Source: Puniceicoccus vermicola
GTDB taxonomy: Bacteria > Verrucomicrobiota > Verrucomicrobiia > Opitutales > Puniceicoccaceae
DNA length: 64,000 nt
NCBI RefSeq assembly: GCF_014230055.1
Contig: NZ_JACHVA010000046.1
Coordinates: 27,963-91,962, forward strand
Direction: 5' to 3'
Below are positions 8,801 through 16,470 of the stretch, piece by piece (within the stretch, counting starts at the first letter, position 1; the number at the start of each line of letters is the position of its first letter). The position numbers and the translations under genes are program-made. A model generated the notes under the pieces. The model was not told where the DNA came from. It did no database searches and was given only the letters and a program-made list of their open reading frames with translations.

Positions 8801-9208
8801 TTGTGTAAGTATTCAATAGATTCTAGCGAATCCCCAAAATGGATTCTCGAAGAAGGTTATGATCTCGAAGAGCGACTTCTCTTGTTTTCTGCGTCGATTA
8901 TTACACTGACCGATGGAATGCTGAAGAGTCGGGCAGGGAATCATGTCGCGGCGCAGCTCCTCCGCTCGGGAACCTCTCCGTTTCCCAATCATGGAGAAGC
9001 TCAGGCGGCTGAGTCGTTGAAGGACTTCATTCGCAAATTGAAAGTATGCTTGAAGGAACTTCGAGAGACTTGGCGCTGGTTACGTTTGCTTGATAAAGTT
9101 CCGCTGGCAGAAGATGTGGTCGCCGTGAAAGAGCTTATTCGAGAATCCGACGAGTTGATCCGAATCTTTTCAGCAAGTATTAGGACGGCCGAGAAGAGAA
9201 AAGGGTGA
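8801..9208 (+). CDS. Four-helix-bundle protein (S23 / TIGR02436 family)
   Basis: About 135 aa from TTG 8801. The only in-frame ATG (8651) lies inside the epimerase gene and would make the protein read through repeat copy A, so it is unlikely. Typical residues of the family are YDLEERLLLFSASI, GNHVAAQLLRSGTS, NHGEAQAAESLKDFIRKL and CLKELRETWRWLRLL. Members are encoded in 23S rRNA intervening sequences of Leptospira and relatives and as free-standing genes in many environmental bacteria. They resemble the Avd accessory protein of diversity-generating retroelements. The exact function is unknown. No reverse transcriptase is present here. The gene is bracketed by copies A and B of the palindromic repeat, which suggests insertion as a cassette. 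Confidence 0.85.
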   Translation: MCKYSIDSSESPKWILEEGYDLEERLLLFSASIITLTDGMLKSRAGNHVAAQLLRSGTSPFPNHGEAQAAESLKDFIRKLKVCLKELRETWRWLRLLDKVPLAEDVVAVKELIRESDELIRIFSASIRTAEKRKG

Positions 9209-9209
9209 A

Positions 9210-9292
9210 GATGGCGAACGTTAAACTTTCAACGTCCAACATTAAACATTGAACGAGAACTATTTAGCGTTCGAAGTTCAACGTTCGCTATC
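9210..9292. repeat. Heptamer-built palindromic repeat, copy B
   Basis: 83 bp, with ends GATGGCGAAC / GTTCGCTATC (one mismatch between arms). Left-arm units are GAACGTT, AAACTTT, CAACGTC, CAACATT and AAACATT; right-arm units are AAGTTCA and ACGTTCG. It begins one base after the stop of the four-helix-bundle gene and ends 8 bases before the methyltransferase ATG, occupying nearly the whole gap and leaving no room for a normal ribosome-binding site. Confidence 0.9.
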
Positions 9293-9300
9293 TTTAACGT

Positions 9301-10263
9301 ATGACTAAACCTCAAAATAGCTTCCACGCTCCTCAGCTTCCCGGAGGAAATTCTTTCGACGATCTGCGGGTCGATATTGCCGAGGCGCATCGGATTGCCG
9401 ATCAGATTTCTTGTGAAAAGCATTCCATTGCGGTTCCGGCTTGGAAAGGGAAGTTGCGGCTTTTGACCCACCGCATTCTTCGGAAGCTGAACCTGCACGA
9501 AGCTCTGGTTGTCAACGGGGTGATGTCCGGTTGGTTGCGTGATTTTCGGTCCTACTGGAGCGAGGTGCTTGGAGGCCGACCCATTTGGAAGGCTCTGGAT
9601 TTCTTTTTACTCGCTCATGACTACCGTCGGAGTCAGCAACACGCGAAGCCCTTGGAGTGGGATGATGCGGGGCGTCACTTGGAAAATTGGCAGCAGCCCG
9701 GTCAAGTGTATCAGATTCTCCAGCAAGTGGAGCGGTTCGCGCTCAACCCTTACGTCCATCCACCGGTGTGGAAATTTCTGGAGCCCAAAATGAGGGTTTT
9801 GGAGTATGGATGCTCGTCCGCGCCGTATTATCACTGCTACCGGAAGTTCTTTTCCCATCGGGAGCAGTCATGGGTCTTGGCCGATATCCCCAATTTCCCC
9901 TTCCACTATGGAAAGTATCTTTATCGCAGTGACAAAGATCTGTCCTTTGCGACCATCGACGTCGAGAACTATGACGACCCGCTGAAGAGCGAAGCGAAGT
10001 TTGATGCCATCATTCTGACAACAGTTCTTGAGCACCTTGAGAATCCGAAAGAGATCGTGGCCTATCTTTTGGACCGCCTCAGGTCCGGCGGAGTCTTTCT
10101 CTTTGATTATATTCGGTCAGAAGGAACGGGACTCGATCACCCCGGCTCGTTGGAGCAGAGGGAAGAGTGTTTGCGGATCATTCGAGAGCAAACAACCGTC
10201 GAGGATGGGCAAATCGGAGATTCTTCGGAGACGGTCGATCTCTGCGTCGTTCGGAAAAAGTAG
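9301..10263 (+). CDS. Class I SAM-dependent methyltransferase
   Basis: 320 aa. The C-terminal half carries the methyltransferase fold: motif I MRVLEYGCSSAPYY, an acidic segment FATIDVENYDD, motif II KFDAIILTTVLEHLENP and LDRLRSGGVFLFDYI. The N-terminal 150 residues are family-specific, contain no recognised domain and include an aromatic, basic stretch. It probably methylates a glycan or lipid-linked sugar, as it lies inside a glycosyltransferase run (inference). No Shine-Dalgarno is visible before ATG 9301 because repeat copy B abuts it. Confidence 0.82.
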   Translation: MTKPQNSFHAPQLPGGNSFDDLRVDIAEAHRIADQISCEKHSIAVPAWKGKLRLLTHRILRKLNLHEALVVNGVMSGWLRDFRSYWSEVLGGRPIWKALDFFLLAHDYRRSQQHAKPLEWDDAGRHLENWQQPGQVYQILQQVERFALNPYVHPPVWKFLEPKMRVLEYGCSSAPYYHCYRKFFSHREQSWVLADIPNFPFHYGKYLYRSDKDLSFATIDVENYDDPLKSEAKFDAIILTTVLEHLENPKEIVAYLLDRLRSGGVFLFDYIRSEGTGLDHPGSLEQREECLRIIREQTTVEDGQIGDSSETVDLCVVRKK

Positions 10264-10323
10264 AGACTTCGGTCCCTTCCCGGTGTCATTCATCGGTCTC
10301 AGAATCCATTCTATCGATTTCCA

Positions 10324-11307
10324 ATGCTTAGCCGCCTGAAAGAACGCCTTCGTCTGGAGGCAAGGGTCTGGTCTGGTCGCAAAGAGGCAAAGTCCTCAAA
10401 CGCCCGGATTGCTCTCTTTCACGATTTTGCACCGCCTCCAACCGGGGGAGGGCATCAGTTCCTGCGCGCCTTGATGGCGGAGTGGGAACGCATGGGAATT
10501 GAGGTAGCTGTCAATTGCCTGCCGGACTCGGCTGAAGCCGTGCTGATCAATAGCTTCAACTTTACCTCGGATCTGTTGAGACGGTTGTGGGATCGTGATG
10601 TTCGAATGGTGCACCGGGTCGACGGCCCTCTTCAGGTGTACCGGGGATTTGACGATGGCACCGATTTGGAGATTGCTCGTCTAAATCGTGAGTTCTCTTC
10701 GGCCTCGATCTTTCAGTCGGAGTTCAGCCGCAGTGAGAACGACCGGCTCGGATTTGGACTGTTGCCGGGCCCTGTCATCTGCAACGCGGCGGATCGGACG
10801 ATCTTTCAGCCTCGGCAGGGGAAATTTCCTTCTGGTAACAAGCCCATCCGGGTGATCGCGGCCAGTTGGTCAGACAATCCCAATAAAGGTCTCGATGTGT
10901 TCCAATGGCTGGAGAAGAATTTGGATTCCTCGCGGTTCCAGTTTACTTTTGTCGGGCGGGCTCAGATGGAATTTGAAAATCTTCGGCACATTCCGGCCGT
11001 TCCCAGTGATGAGCTCGCCACACTGTTGAGGGAAAATGACATTTTCCTCACGGCGAGCCTGAACGATCCTTGTTCGAATTCGGTAATCGAAGCCCTGACG
11101 GTAGGATTGCCCTGCGTCTATCGTCGCAGTGGGGGACACCCGGAATTGGTCGGGAAGGCTGGAGCCGGATTTGATTCGCCGGAAGAGATTCCGGATCTTT
11201 TGGATGAAGTTGGGCAAAATTGGGCCAAGTATGCGGGCGAGATTCGGGTTCCCGAAATCACCTCTGTGGCGAAGGAATACTTGCGGGTGTTGGAGGTGAC
11301 TCCGTAG
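10324..11307 (+). CDS. Glycosyltransferase family 4-like
   Basis: 327 aa GT-B fold enzyme. The N-terminal half has IALFHDFAPPPTGGGHQFL, a glycine-rich acceptor-side loop near residue 40. The C-terminal nucleotide-sugar domain shows RVIAASWSDNPNKGLDVF, FTFVGRA and the EX7E-like segment SNSVIEALTVGLPCVYRRSG. It probably acts at the cytoplasmic membrane face in repeat-unit assembly. Donor not predictable. First of three consecutive GT4 genes. Confidence 0.85.
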   Translation: MLSRLKERLRLEARVWSGRKEAKSSNARIALFHDFAPPPTGGGHQFLRALMAEWERMGIEVAVNCLPDSAEAVLINSFNFTSDLLRRLWDRDVRMVHRVDGPLQVYRGFDDGTDLEIARLNREFSSASIFQSEFSRSENDRLGFGLLPGPVICNAADRTIFQPRQGKFPSGNKPIRVIAASWSDNPNKGLDVFQWLEKNLDSSRFQFTFVGRAQMEFENLRHIPAVPSDELATLLRENDIFLTASLNDPCSNSVIEALTVGLPCVYRRSGGHPELVGKAGAGFDSPEEIPDLLDEVGQNWAKYAGEIRVPEITSVAKEYLRVLEVTP

Positions 11308-11344
11308 CCATGCACTTTTCAGCGGAGAAGAGCGTCATTCAATT

Positions 11345-11370
11345 GGAGGGCGGAATGAATTCCGCGCTCC
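11345..11370. repeat. 26-bp near-perfect palindrome
   Basis: GGAGGGCGGAAT-GA-ATTCCGCGCTCC pairs at 11 of 12 positions per arm. It lies in the 136-base gap between two GT4 genes. The GGAGGG...CTCC ends resemble those of the mini-element at 13720 and 16272, suggesting a related dispersed palindrome. It is not followed by a T-run, so it is not a classical terminator. Confidence 0.6.
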
Positions 11371-11443
11371 GAAAAGAACCGTTCGGCGTGGTTATGTTGT
11401 TGGGGCTTGAAATCATAAACACTTCAGTTCTGCCGAGAATTAA

Positions 11444-12526
11444 ATGAAGATGATAAAAAAGATGGCGGGCTTGGGACTGCAGATGCGCACTCGCCTGTGG
11501 CGTGAGTATTCGCGGCTTGTCTTGGTTCGTGATAACGCGGGCTGGGCGATTGATGTGGAAATGAAGGCGGTCGGCGAAATCTCCCGCCGGATCGGCTTGA
11601 ACGTGAAGGAAAAGGACTTCTGGCAACGGTACTCAAAGCGACAGTCTATTTTTTGGGGAAGCCAGTTCAGTCTATTAAAAGATGACTGGTTGAAGAACGA
11701 ACATCGGAATGCGACCGCAATGTTTCACGGTTTGCCGGGAACGGGCCATCCCGAGTTTGATGAGTTGTTTTCCCGAATCGAAAAGCACAAGGACCAATTG
11801 CAGCGGGTGCAGGTGACCCACCGGGAGATGGAGGAAGCATTGGTCTCGGTCGGGATTCGCAAAGAGATTCTCCATCGCATACCGATCGGGATCGACGGTC
11901 GCGTTTTCCAGCCGTTCAGTCACACCGATCGGGAAAGAACGCGGGCGACCTTGGGAGTGCCGGGAAATGCCTTTGTGGTTGGCTCTTTTCAGAAGGATGG
12001 AAACGGATGGGGCGAAGGGCTCGAACCGAAATTGATCAAAGGGCCGGATCTCTTCGTGGAAGCCTGCGCTCTTCTCGCCGCGGCTCATCCGAACGTTTTC
12101 GTTCTTCTCAGCGGTCCAGCCCGTGGGTACGTAAAGGAGGGGTTGAAGGAAAAGGGAGTACCCTTCGTTCATCGACAGTTTGAGAATCCAGAAGAAGTCG
12201 GGACTCTATATCCCGCGTTGGATGCTTACTTGGTTTCCTCGCGTCAAGAGGGTGGCCCCAATGCGATCCTCGAATCCATGGCGACCGGGGTGCCCCTAGT
12301 TTCGACTCCTGTCGGTCAGGCAACGGACTTGATTCATGATGGAGAGAACGCTTTGTTGGTCCCCAAAGAAGACAGCCAGGCGATGGGGGAGGCCCTTTTA
12401 CAGATCGCTCGGGGAGAGGTGGACCGGGATTCCTTACGGAGTCACGGATTTGTTACCGCGCAGGAAAATGATTATCGGTCGCAGGATCCTCTCTGGAAGA
12501 AGTTTTTTGAGGGATTTGTTGAGTGA
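11444..12526 (+). CDS. Glycosyltransferase family 4
   Basis: 360 aa. The N-terminal part is short and has no clear glycine-rich loop. The C-terminal donor domain is clear: VVGSFQKDGNG, KLIKGPDLFVEA, VFVLLSGPARGYV and the EX7E motif EGGPNAILESMATGVPLVST. Starts at ATG 11444, or 6 bases later at a second ATG. Substrate unknown. Same strand as its GT4 neighbours, 57 bases before the next. Confidence 0.85.
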   Translation: MKMIKKMAGLGLQMRTRLWREYSRLVLVRDNAGWAIDVEMKAVGEISRRIGLNVKEKDFWQRYSKRQSIFWGSQFSLLKDDWLKNEHRNATAMFHGLPGTGHPEFDELFSRIEKHKDQLQRVQVTHREMEEALVSVGIRKEILHRIPIGIDGRVFQPFSHTDRERTRATLGVPGNAFVVGSFQKDGNGWGEGLEPKLIKGPDLFVEACALLAAAHPNVFVLLSGPARGYVKEGLKEKGVPFVHRQFENPEEVGTLYPALDAYLVSSRQEGGPNAILESMATGVPLVSTPVGQATDLIHDGENALLVPKEDSQAMGEALLQIARGEVDRDSLRSHGFVTAQENDYRSQDPLWKKFFEGFVE

Positions 12527-12583
12527 GGAATCAGAATGGTTGCATCCATTCGCCTATGCCGATGGTAGGAGGTTGAGAGGGTC

Positions 12584-13720
12584 ATGAATCATCGTTTTCA
12601 GCGATACGTTGTTCGTCCATTTGAGATTCTCCTCAAATGCCCGCTCCGTTTCGCCCTCGGTCGCCTATTTCCGTCGAAGTCTCCACGGGTCTTCTACGGC
12701 TACGAGCGTATTCCTTCGCGGAATGAGCCCGCATCTGGCGGTATCGTGAAATTGCAGGATCTTTCGGAGGTCTATCCGAACTGTCGTTGGCGGGCGAATA
12801 CTCTCTATCTGATCAGTAGTTGCTATCCTTGGACGGTCCGTTGGCAGGTGAGGGTCGCTCGCTTTTTCGGGGCAAAGATTATTCTGAATCAGAATGGAGT
12901 CGCCTATCCCGCTTGGAAGCCGGAGGGATGGGAGATCGAGAACGAGCGTGCCGCTTGGGTTCACCGACGAGCCGATGCCGTAGTTTACCAAGCAGGGTTT
13001 TGCCGTCGTTGCGCTCTCGAATGGTTGAAGGTGGAGGAGCCGGAATATTCGCGGGTGCTTCTCAACCCGGTGGACGTTCATGCCTTTGGCCCATCTGCAG
13101 AAGGTCGTAGTGCCGAAGGGACGTATGATGGATCTGGACGGATTCCGTTTCGCATTCTTCTCGCGGGATCTCACCAGTTTGCCTACCGCGTGCGTACGGC
13201 TTTGGAAGCGCTCGCGAAGCTCGATGAGGAGTATCGGATGATCGTTGCCGGGGCTTACAATTGGGGAGAATCTCAGGAGGATGCGCTGGCCGAGGCTCGG
13301 GGTTGGGCTGTAGACCTAGGAGTATCGGATCGAGTCGATTTTCAGGGTCGCTACTTGCAAAGTGAGGCGCCCGCTCTGTTTGCGCAGGCAGAGGTTCTTT
13401 TGCATACCAAAGTGATGGATCCCTGCCCGCGGCTGGTCGCCGAAGGGTTGGCCTCCGGGCTGCCGGTTGTCTATGCGGGCAGCGGAGGATTACCGGAGAT
13501 GGTCTCTTCTGAGGCTGGAGTCGCGGTCGAGTCTGTCGAAGATTTTGAACGAGAGCGTCCCGCGGACCCGAAACAATTTGCCGAGGCGATTCGAAAGGTT
13601 AGAGCGGAATACACCTTGTTCCGCGAAGGTGCTCGGCGCTGTGCAGAGGAGCGTTTCAACCGGGATGAATGGTTGAAGGCTCATGGCGAATTAATCCGAA
13701 CCGTTCGTGCCCAATTGTAG
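12584..13720 (+). CDS. Glycosyltransferase family 4
   Basis: 378 aa GT-B type. A purine-rich GAGAGG lies about 7 bases before ATG 12584. In the N-terminal domain KIILNQNGVAYPAW and the adjacent basic stretch resemble mannosyl/galactosyl GT4 enzymes. The donor domain has FRILLAGSHQFAYRVRT, YRMIVAGAYNWG and the LVAEGLASGLPVVYAGSGG loop. The stop codon overlaps the left end of the mini-element at 13720 by one base. Confidence 0.85.
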   Translation: MNHRFQRYVVRPFEILLKCPLRFALGRLFPSKSPRVFYGYERIPSRNEPASGGIVKLQDLSEVYPNCRWRANTLYLISSCYPWTVRWQVRVARFFGAKIILNQNGVAYPAWKPEGWEIENERAAWVHRRADAVVYQAGFCRRCALEWLKVEEPEYSRVLLNPVDVHAFGPSAEGRSAEGTYDGSGRIPFRILLAGSHQFAYRVRTALEALAKLDEEYRMIVAGAYNWGESQEDALAEARGWAVDLGVSDRVDFQGRYLQSEAPALFAQAEVLLHTKVMDPCPRLVAEGLASGLPVVYAGSGGLPEMVSSEAGVAVESVEDFERERPADPKQFAEAIRKVRAEYTLFREGARRCAEERFNRDEWLKAHGELIRTVRAQL

Positions 13721-13879
13721 GAGGGTTGCTTAAGCGCCCTCCGCTGCCTCTCCGTTACTCCCATTGGAGCCCAATTATGATTTCGAAAATCATCCTCAGA
13801 AAATCTTTGCTTATAGCTGTTCGTTAGAGGTTTGATTCGTCTTCTCCTCCTAGGTGGGAGCTAAAGCAACCCACCCACA
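13720..13879. repeat. Mini-element with palindromic ends, copy 1
   Basis: About 160 bp filling the gap between a GT4 and a GT2 gene. The left end (13720-13742) is an imperfect palindrome GGAGGGTTGCTTAAGC...CCTCC. The right end (13852-13879) reads AGGTGGGAGCTAAAGCAACC and CCACCCACA, and is nearly the reverse complement of the left end. The same arrangement recurs at 16272-16452, including the internal string CCCTCCGCTGCCTCTC. No ORF inside. MITE-like (inference). Confidence 0.75.
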
Positions 13880-13883
13880 TTCA

Positions 13884-14897
13884 ATGACGCCAAGAATTTC
13901 CATCCTCCTCCCCGTCTACAACGGGGAGAAGTATCTCCGGGCTGCGATTGAGAGCATCGTCGCTCAGTCGTATCCGCATTGGGAGCTCCTCGTTTTGGAT
14001 GATGGCTCGACCGACGGATCGTTGGAAATCGCTCGATCCTTCACGGATGAGCGTGTCCGGGCTCTGCCCAACGACGAGAATCTGGGTGTGGCCAAAACTT
14101 TGAACCGTGCCATAGACAAAGCCCGAGGGGAGCTAATCGCTCGAATGGACGCGGATGATGGAGCGTTGCCGGAGCGGTTGGCTAAACAGGTAGAGTTTTT
14201 GGAAAAGAACCCGAATGTTGATTTGCTTGGCACGAATGCCATTTCAGCGGAAACCGGCGAGTCTACCTTTGCCGTTCCCACCGAGCACGAAGACATTCGA
14301 TGCAACCTCCTCTTTAACTGTAGTTTTCTTCATCCGACAGTCATGTGGAGGGCAGAGGCCTTTCGCGAAAAGGGATTGGTCTATGAAGAGACTCCCACCG
14401 CGGAAGATTATGATCTCTGGGAGAGGGCTTGTTCCCAGATCCGCTCTGCGAATCTTTCCGAGCCTCTCCTGCGGTATCGTAATGATCCCGAGGTCAAGGT
14501 CACGGCCTACGTGCGGCAGCAAAAAGAAGGAGGTCGTCGTATTCGCGAACGAGCCCTTCGTCGGTTGGGCATGAAGCCTTCTCGCGAAGAGATGGAGGTT
14601 CACCACGCGGTGAGCTATGACAATCTGCCGCAGCCTGCGGTGGAGTTGTCTCGAGTGGATGAGTGGATGGGGGAGATTCTGCGGGCGAATCGTTCATCGG
14701 GGGTCTTGGACGAATCGGCACTGCGGACCCGTTTGCATCTCCAAAGGTATTATCACTTGGGCCGCAATCGTCCGGCGACGACCGTGCGCCGACTCTTGTG
14801 GGCCGGAAACGGGCTTGCTCGGGTTCCGACCGGGTTGGCCATTCGATCTCTGACGAAATTGGTTTGTTGCCGTAGCAACCCTTCGCGAGAGGGATGA
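13884..14897 (+). CDS. Glycosyltransferase family 2
   Basis: 337 aa from ATG 13884. The longer in-frame GTG start (13854) lies inside the mini-element's right end and is not credible. GT-A fold: RISILLPVYNGEKYLRAAIE, LLVLDDGSTDGSLEIA, the DxD-type metal site ARMDADDGA and LHPTVMWRAEAF, with TAEDYDLWERAC as the catalytic-base region. A C-terminal basic tail of about 90 residues has no assigned domain. Probably adds a sugar in repeat-unit synthesis; donor unknown. Confidence 0.87.
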   Translation: MTPRISILLPVYNGEKYLRAAIESIVAQSYPHWELLVLDDGSTDGSLEIARSFTDERVRALPNDENLGVAKTLNRAIDKARGELIARMDADDGALPERLAKQVEFLEKNPNVDLLGTNAISAETGESTFAVPTEHEDIRCNLLFNCSFLHPTVMWRAEAFREKGLVYEETPTAEDYDLWERACSQIRSANLSEPLLRYRNDPEVKVTAYVRQQKEGGRRIRERALRRLGMKPSREEMEVHHAVSYDNLPQPAVELSRVDEWMGEILRANRSSGVLDESALRTRLHLQRYYHLGRNRPATTVRRLLWAGNGLARVPTGLAIRSLTKLVCCRSNPSREG

Positions 14898-14916
14898 GCA
14901 TTGAGATGAAAACGCA

Positions 14917-15012
14917 GATCGCGAACGTTAAACGCTCAACTTTAAACACTAAACGTTAAACGGGTTCATTCGATGTTGGACGTTGAAAGTTTGACGTTCG
15001 ATGTTCGCCATC
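14917..15012. repeat. Heptamer-built palindromic repeat, copy C
   Basis: 96 bp. Left units are GAACGTT, AAACGCT, CAACTTT, AAACACT and AAACGTT; right units are ATGTTGG, ACGTTGA, AAGTTTG, ACGTTCG and ATGTTCG, ending in CCATC. Termini GATCGCGAAC / GTTCGCCATC. It contains an in-frame ATG at 15001 that falsely extends the downstream GT4 gene. Confidence 0.9.
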
Positions 15013-15024
15013 TTTGCATTCCCC

Positions 15025-16248
15025 ATGAAAGTTCTTCACCTCAGCACCTTTGATCGAATCAATGGCGCCTCGATTGCGGCCTACCGCTTACATCGGTCCT
15101 TGATCGAGAGCGGCGTCAATTCGGCGATGTGGGTGCAGAACAAAGTGACCTCGGATCCGACTGTCTTCGGTCCAAGGAAAGGCGCTGGAAAATACTGGTC
15201 ACTAGCGCGACCGTGGCTGGATCGCATGGCACTGCTTCCGGCGAAAGCCTTTCGGGATTCGTATTCATCACCTTCATGGCTTCCGCGATGGGACCTCGGC
15301 CCAATGAAAGAGTGGAAGCCGGATGTAATTCATTTGCATTGGGTGCAGGGAGGTTTTGTGCCGATTGGACTATTGCCAAAGTTGGCCACCCATATGGGGC
15401 GGTCGATTCCGGTTTGCTGGACCTTTCATGACGAATGGGCGTTCTCCGGTCTGCGGCATTACCCGCCGTTTCCGAGAGAAGAGAATTTATCCAGCCTTTA
15501 TCAGCGTTGGGAAGAAAAGATCCGGGCCCGGAAAACGAAAAGCTATGAGGGGCTAAACCTGACGGCGGTGGCCCCAAGCCGTTGGATGGCCGAAAGAGCC
15601 CAAGCGAGTTCTGTTTGGTCCGGACATCAAACGGAGGTTTTACCGAATCCAATCGATACGTCGGTTTTTCATCCCGTGGACCGACAAGTGGCCCGGAGGT
15701 TGCTCAAGCTTCCGCAGGATCAGCGGTTGGTTCTCTTTGGTTCCGAAGCCGGTGCCGGCGATCCTCGTAAAGGGTTCGACCTGTTGCGACAAGCCTGCCG
15801 AACCTTGGCGGATTCCGGCAATCGGTTTGGGTTGGTTTGTTTCGGGAATGGTTCGCCTGGCGATCTCGGGGATATTCCCTGTCACTCGCTCGGATGGTTG
15901 CACGACGATGCTTCCCTCGCGCTTGCCTATTCCGCTGCCGATATTGTCGTTCTGCCTTCGCGACAGGATAATCTGCCCAATACCGGAGTCGAGGCATTGG
16001 CGTGTGGTCGTCCGGTCGTCACCTTCGCCATTGGGGGAATTCCTGATATCGTGGATGATGGCGAGAGCGGGTTTCTTTGCCCAGAGGAAGACGCTGTGGC
16101 GTTGGAGGGCGCAATTCGGAAGCTTCTGGAGGACTACGATTTGCGGATCCGGATGGGGAAGACGGCCCGGGAAAGTGCGGAAAGGCGGTTTTCAACGGAG
16201 GTGGTTGTGCCGAGTTTCATTGAGCTGTACAAAGGTTTGATTGGGTGA
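15025..16248 (+). CDS. Glycosyltransferase family 4
   Basis: 407 aa from ATG 15025 (MKVLHLSTFDRINGAS); the ATG at 15001 belongs to repeat copy C. N-terminal domain: GGAxxA-like loop INGASIAAYRLHRSL, IHLHWVQGGFVP and CWTFHDEWAFSG, typical of the WcaC-like colanic-acid GT4 group. Donor domain: LVLFGSEAGAGDPRKGFDLL, CFGNGSPGDL and DNLPNTGVEALACGRPVV as the EX7E region. Substrate unknown. The mini-element copy 2 follows the stop by 23 bases. Confidence 0.88.
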   Translation: MKVLHLSTFDRINGASIAAYRLHRSLIESGVNSAMWVQNKVTSDPTVFGPRKGAGKYWSLARPWLDRMALLPAKAFRDSYSSPSWLPRWDLGPMKEWKPDVIHLHWVQGGFVPIGLLPKLATHMGRSIPVCWTFHDEWAFSGLRHYPPFPREENLSSLYQRWEEKIRARKTKSYEGLNLTAVAPSRWMAERAQASSVWSGHQTEVLPNPIDTSVFHPVDRQVARRLLKLPQDQRLVLFGSEAGAGDPRKGFDLLRQACRTLADSGNRFGLVCFGNGSPGDLGDIPCHSLGWLHDDASLALAYSAADIVVLPSRQDNLPNTGVEALACGRPVVTFAIGGIPDIVDDGESGFLCPEEDAVALEGAIRKLLEDYDLRIRMGKTARESAERRFSTEVVVPSFIELYKGLIG

Positions 16249-16271
16249 GAATGAGGAAATCTTTTACCGTA

Positions 16272-16452
16272 GGAGGGTTGCTTTAGCGCCCTCCACTGCT
16301 CTCGGCTCGTCTGGCTCCCTCCGCTGCCTCTCTGCAAGAGTCAAAGCGGTGGAGGCATTCCCCGCTTTGTTTATCGCTGTTCGGCATCCACCTATGCGGA
16401 AACGAAATAATTGGGCAGTCGCTCAGGTGGGCGCTGAAGCAACCCACCCACA
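16272..16452. repeat. Mini-element with palindromic ends, copy 2
   Basis: About 181 bp. Left end GGAGGGTTGCTTTAGC...CCTCC (16272-16294); right end AGGTGGGCGCTGAAGCAACC then CCACCCACA (16425-16452). Ends and the internal CCCTCCGCTGCCTCTC and GCTGTTCG strings match copy 1 at 13720, while the rest of the centre differs in length and sequence. The right end is directly followed by GTG 16453, which is in frame with the next gene. Confidence 0.75.
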
Positions 16453-16470
16453 GTGAACAGATCAGATTCC

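Noticed and set aside
8801..9208. Diversity-generating retroelement accessory gene (Avd)
   Set aside because: The four-helix-bundle product resembles Avd, but no reverse transcriptase or template/variable repeat is visible nearby.
8685..9292. CRISPR-like array suggested by repeated short units
   Set aside because: Units are 7 bp without spacers and are arranged as inverted arms; no cas genes.
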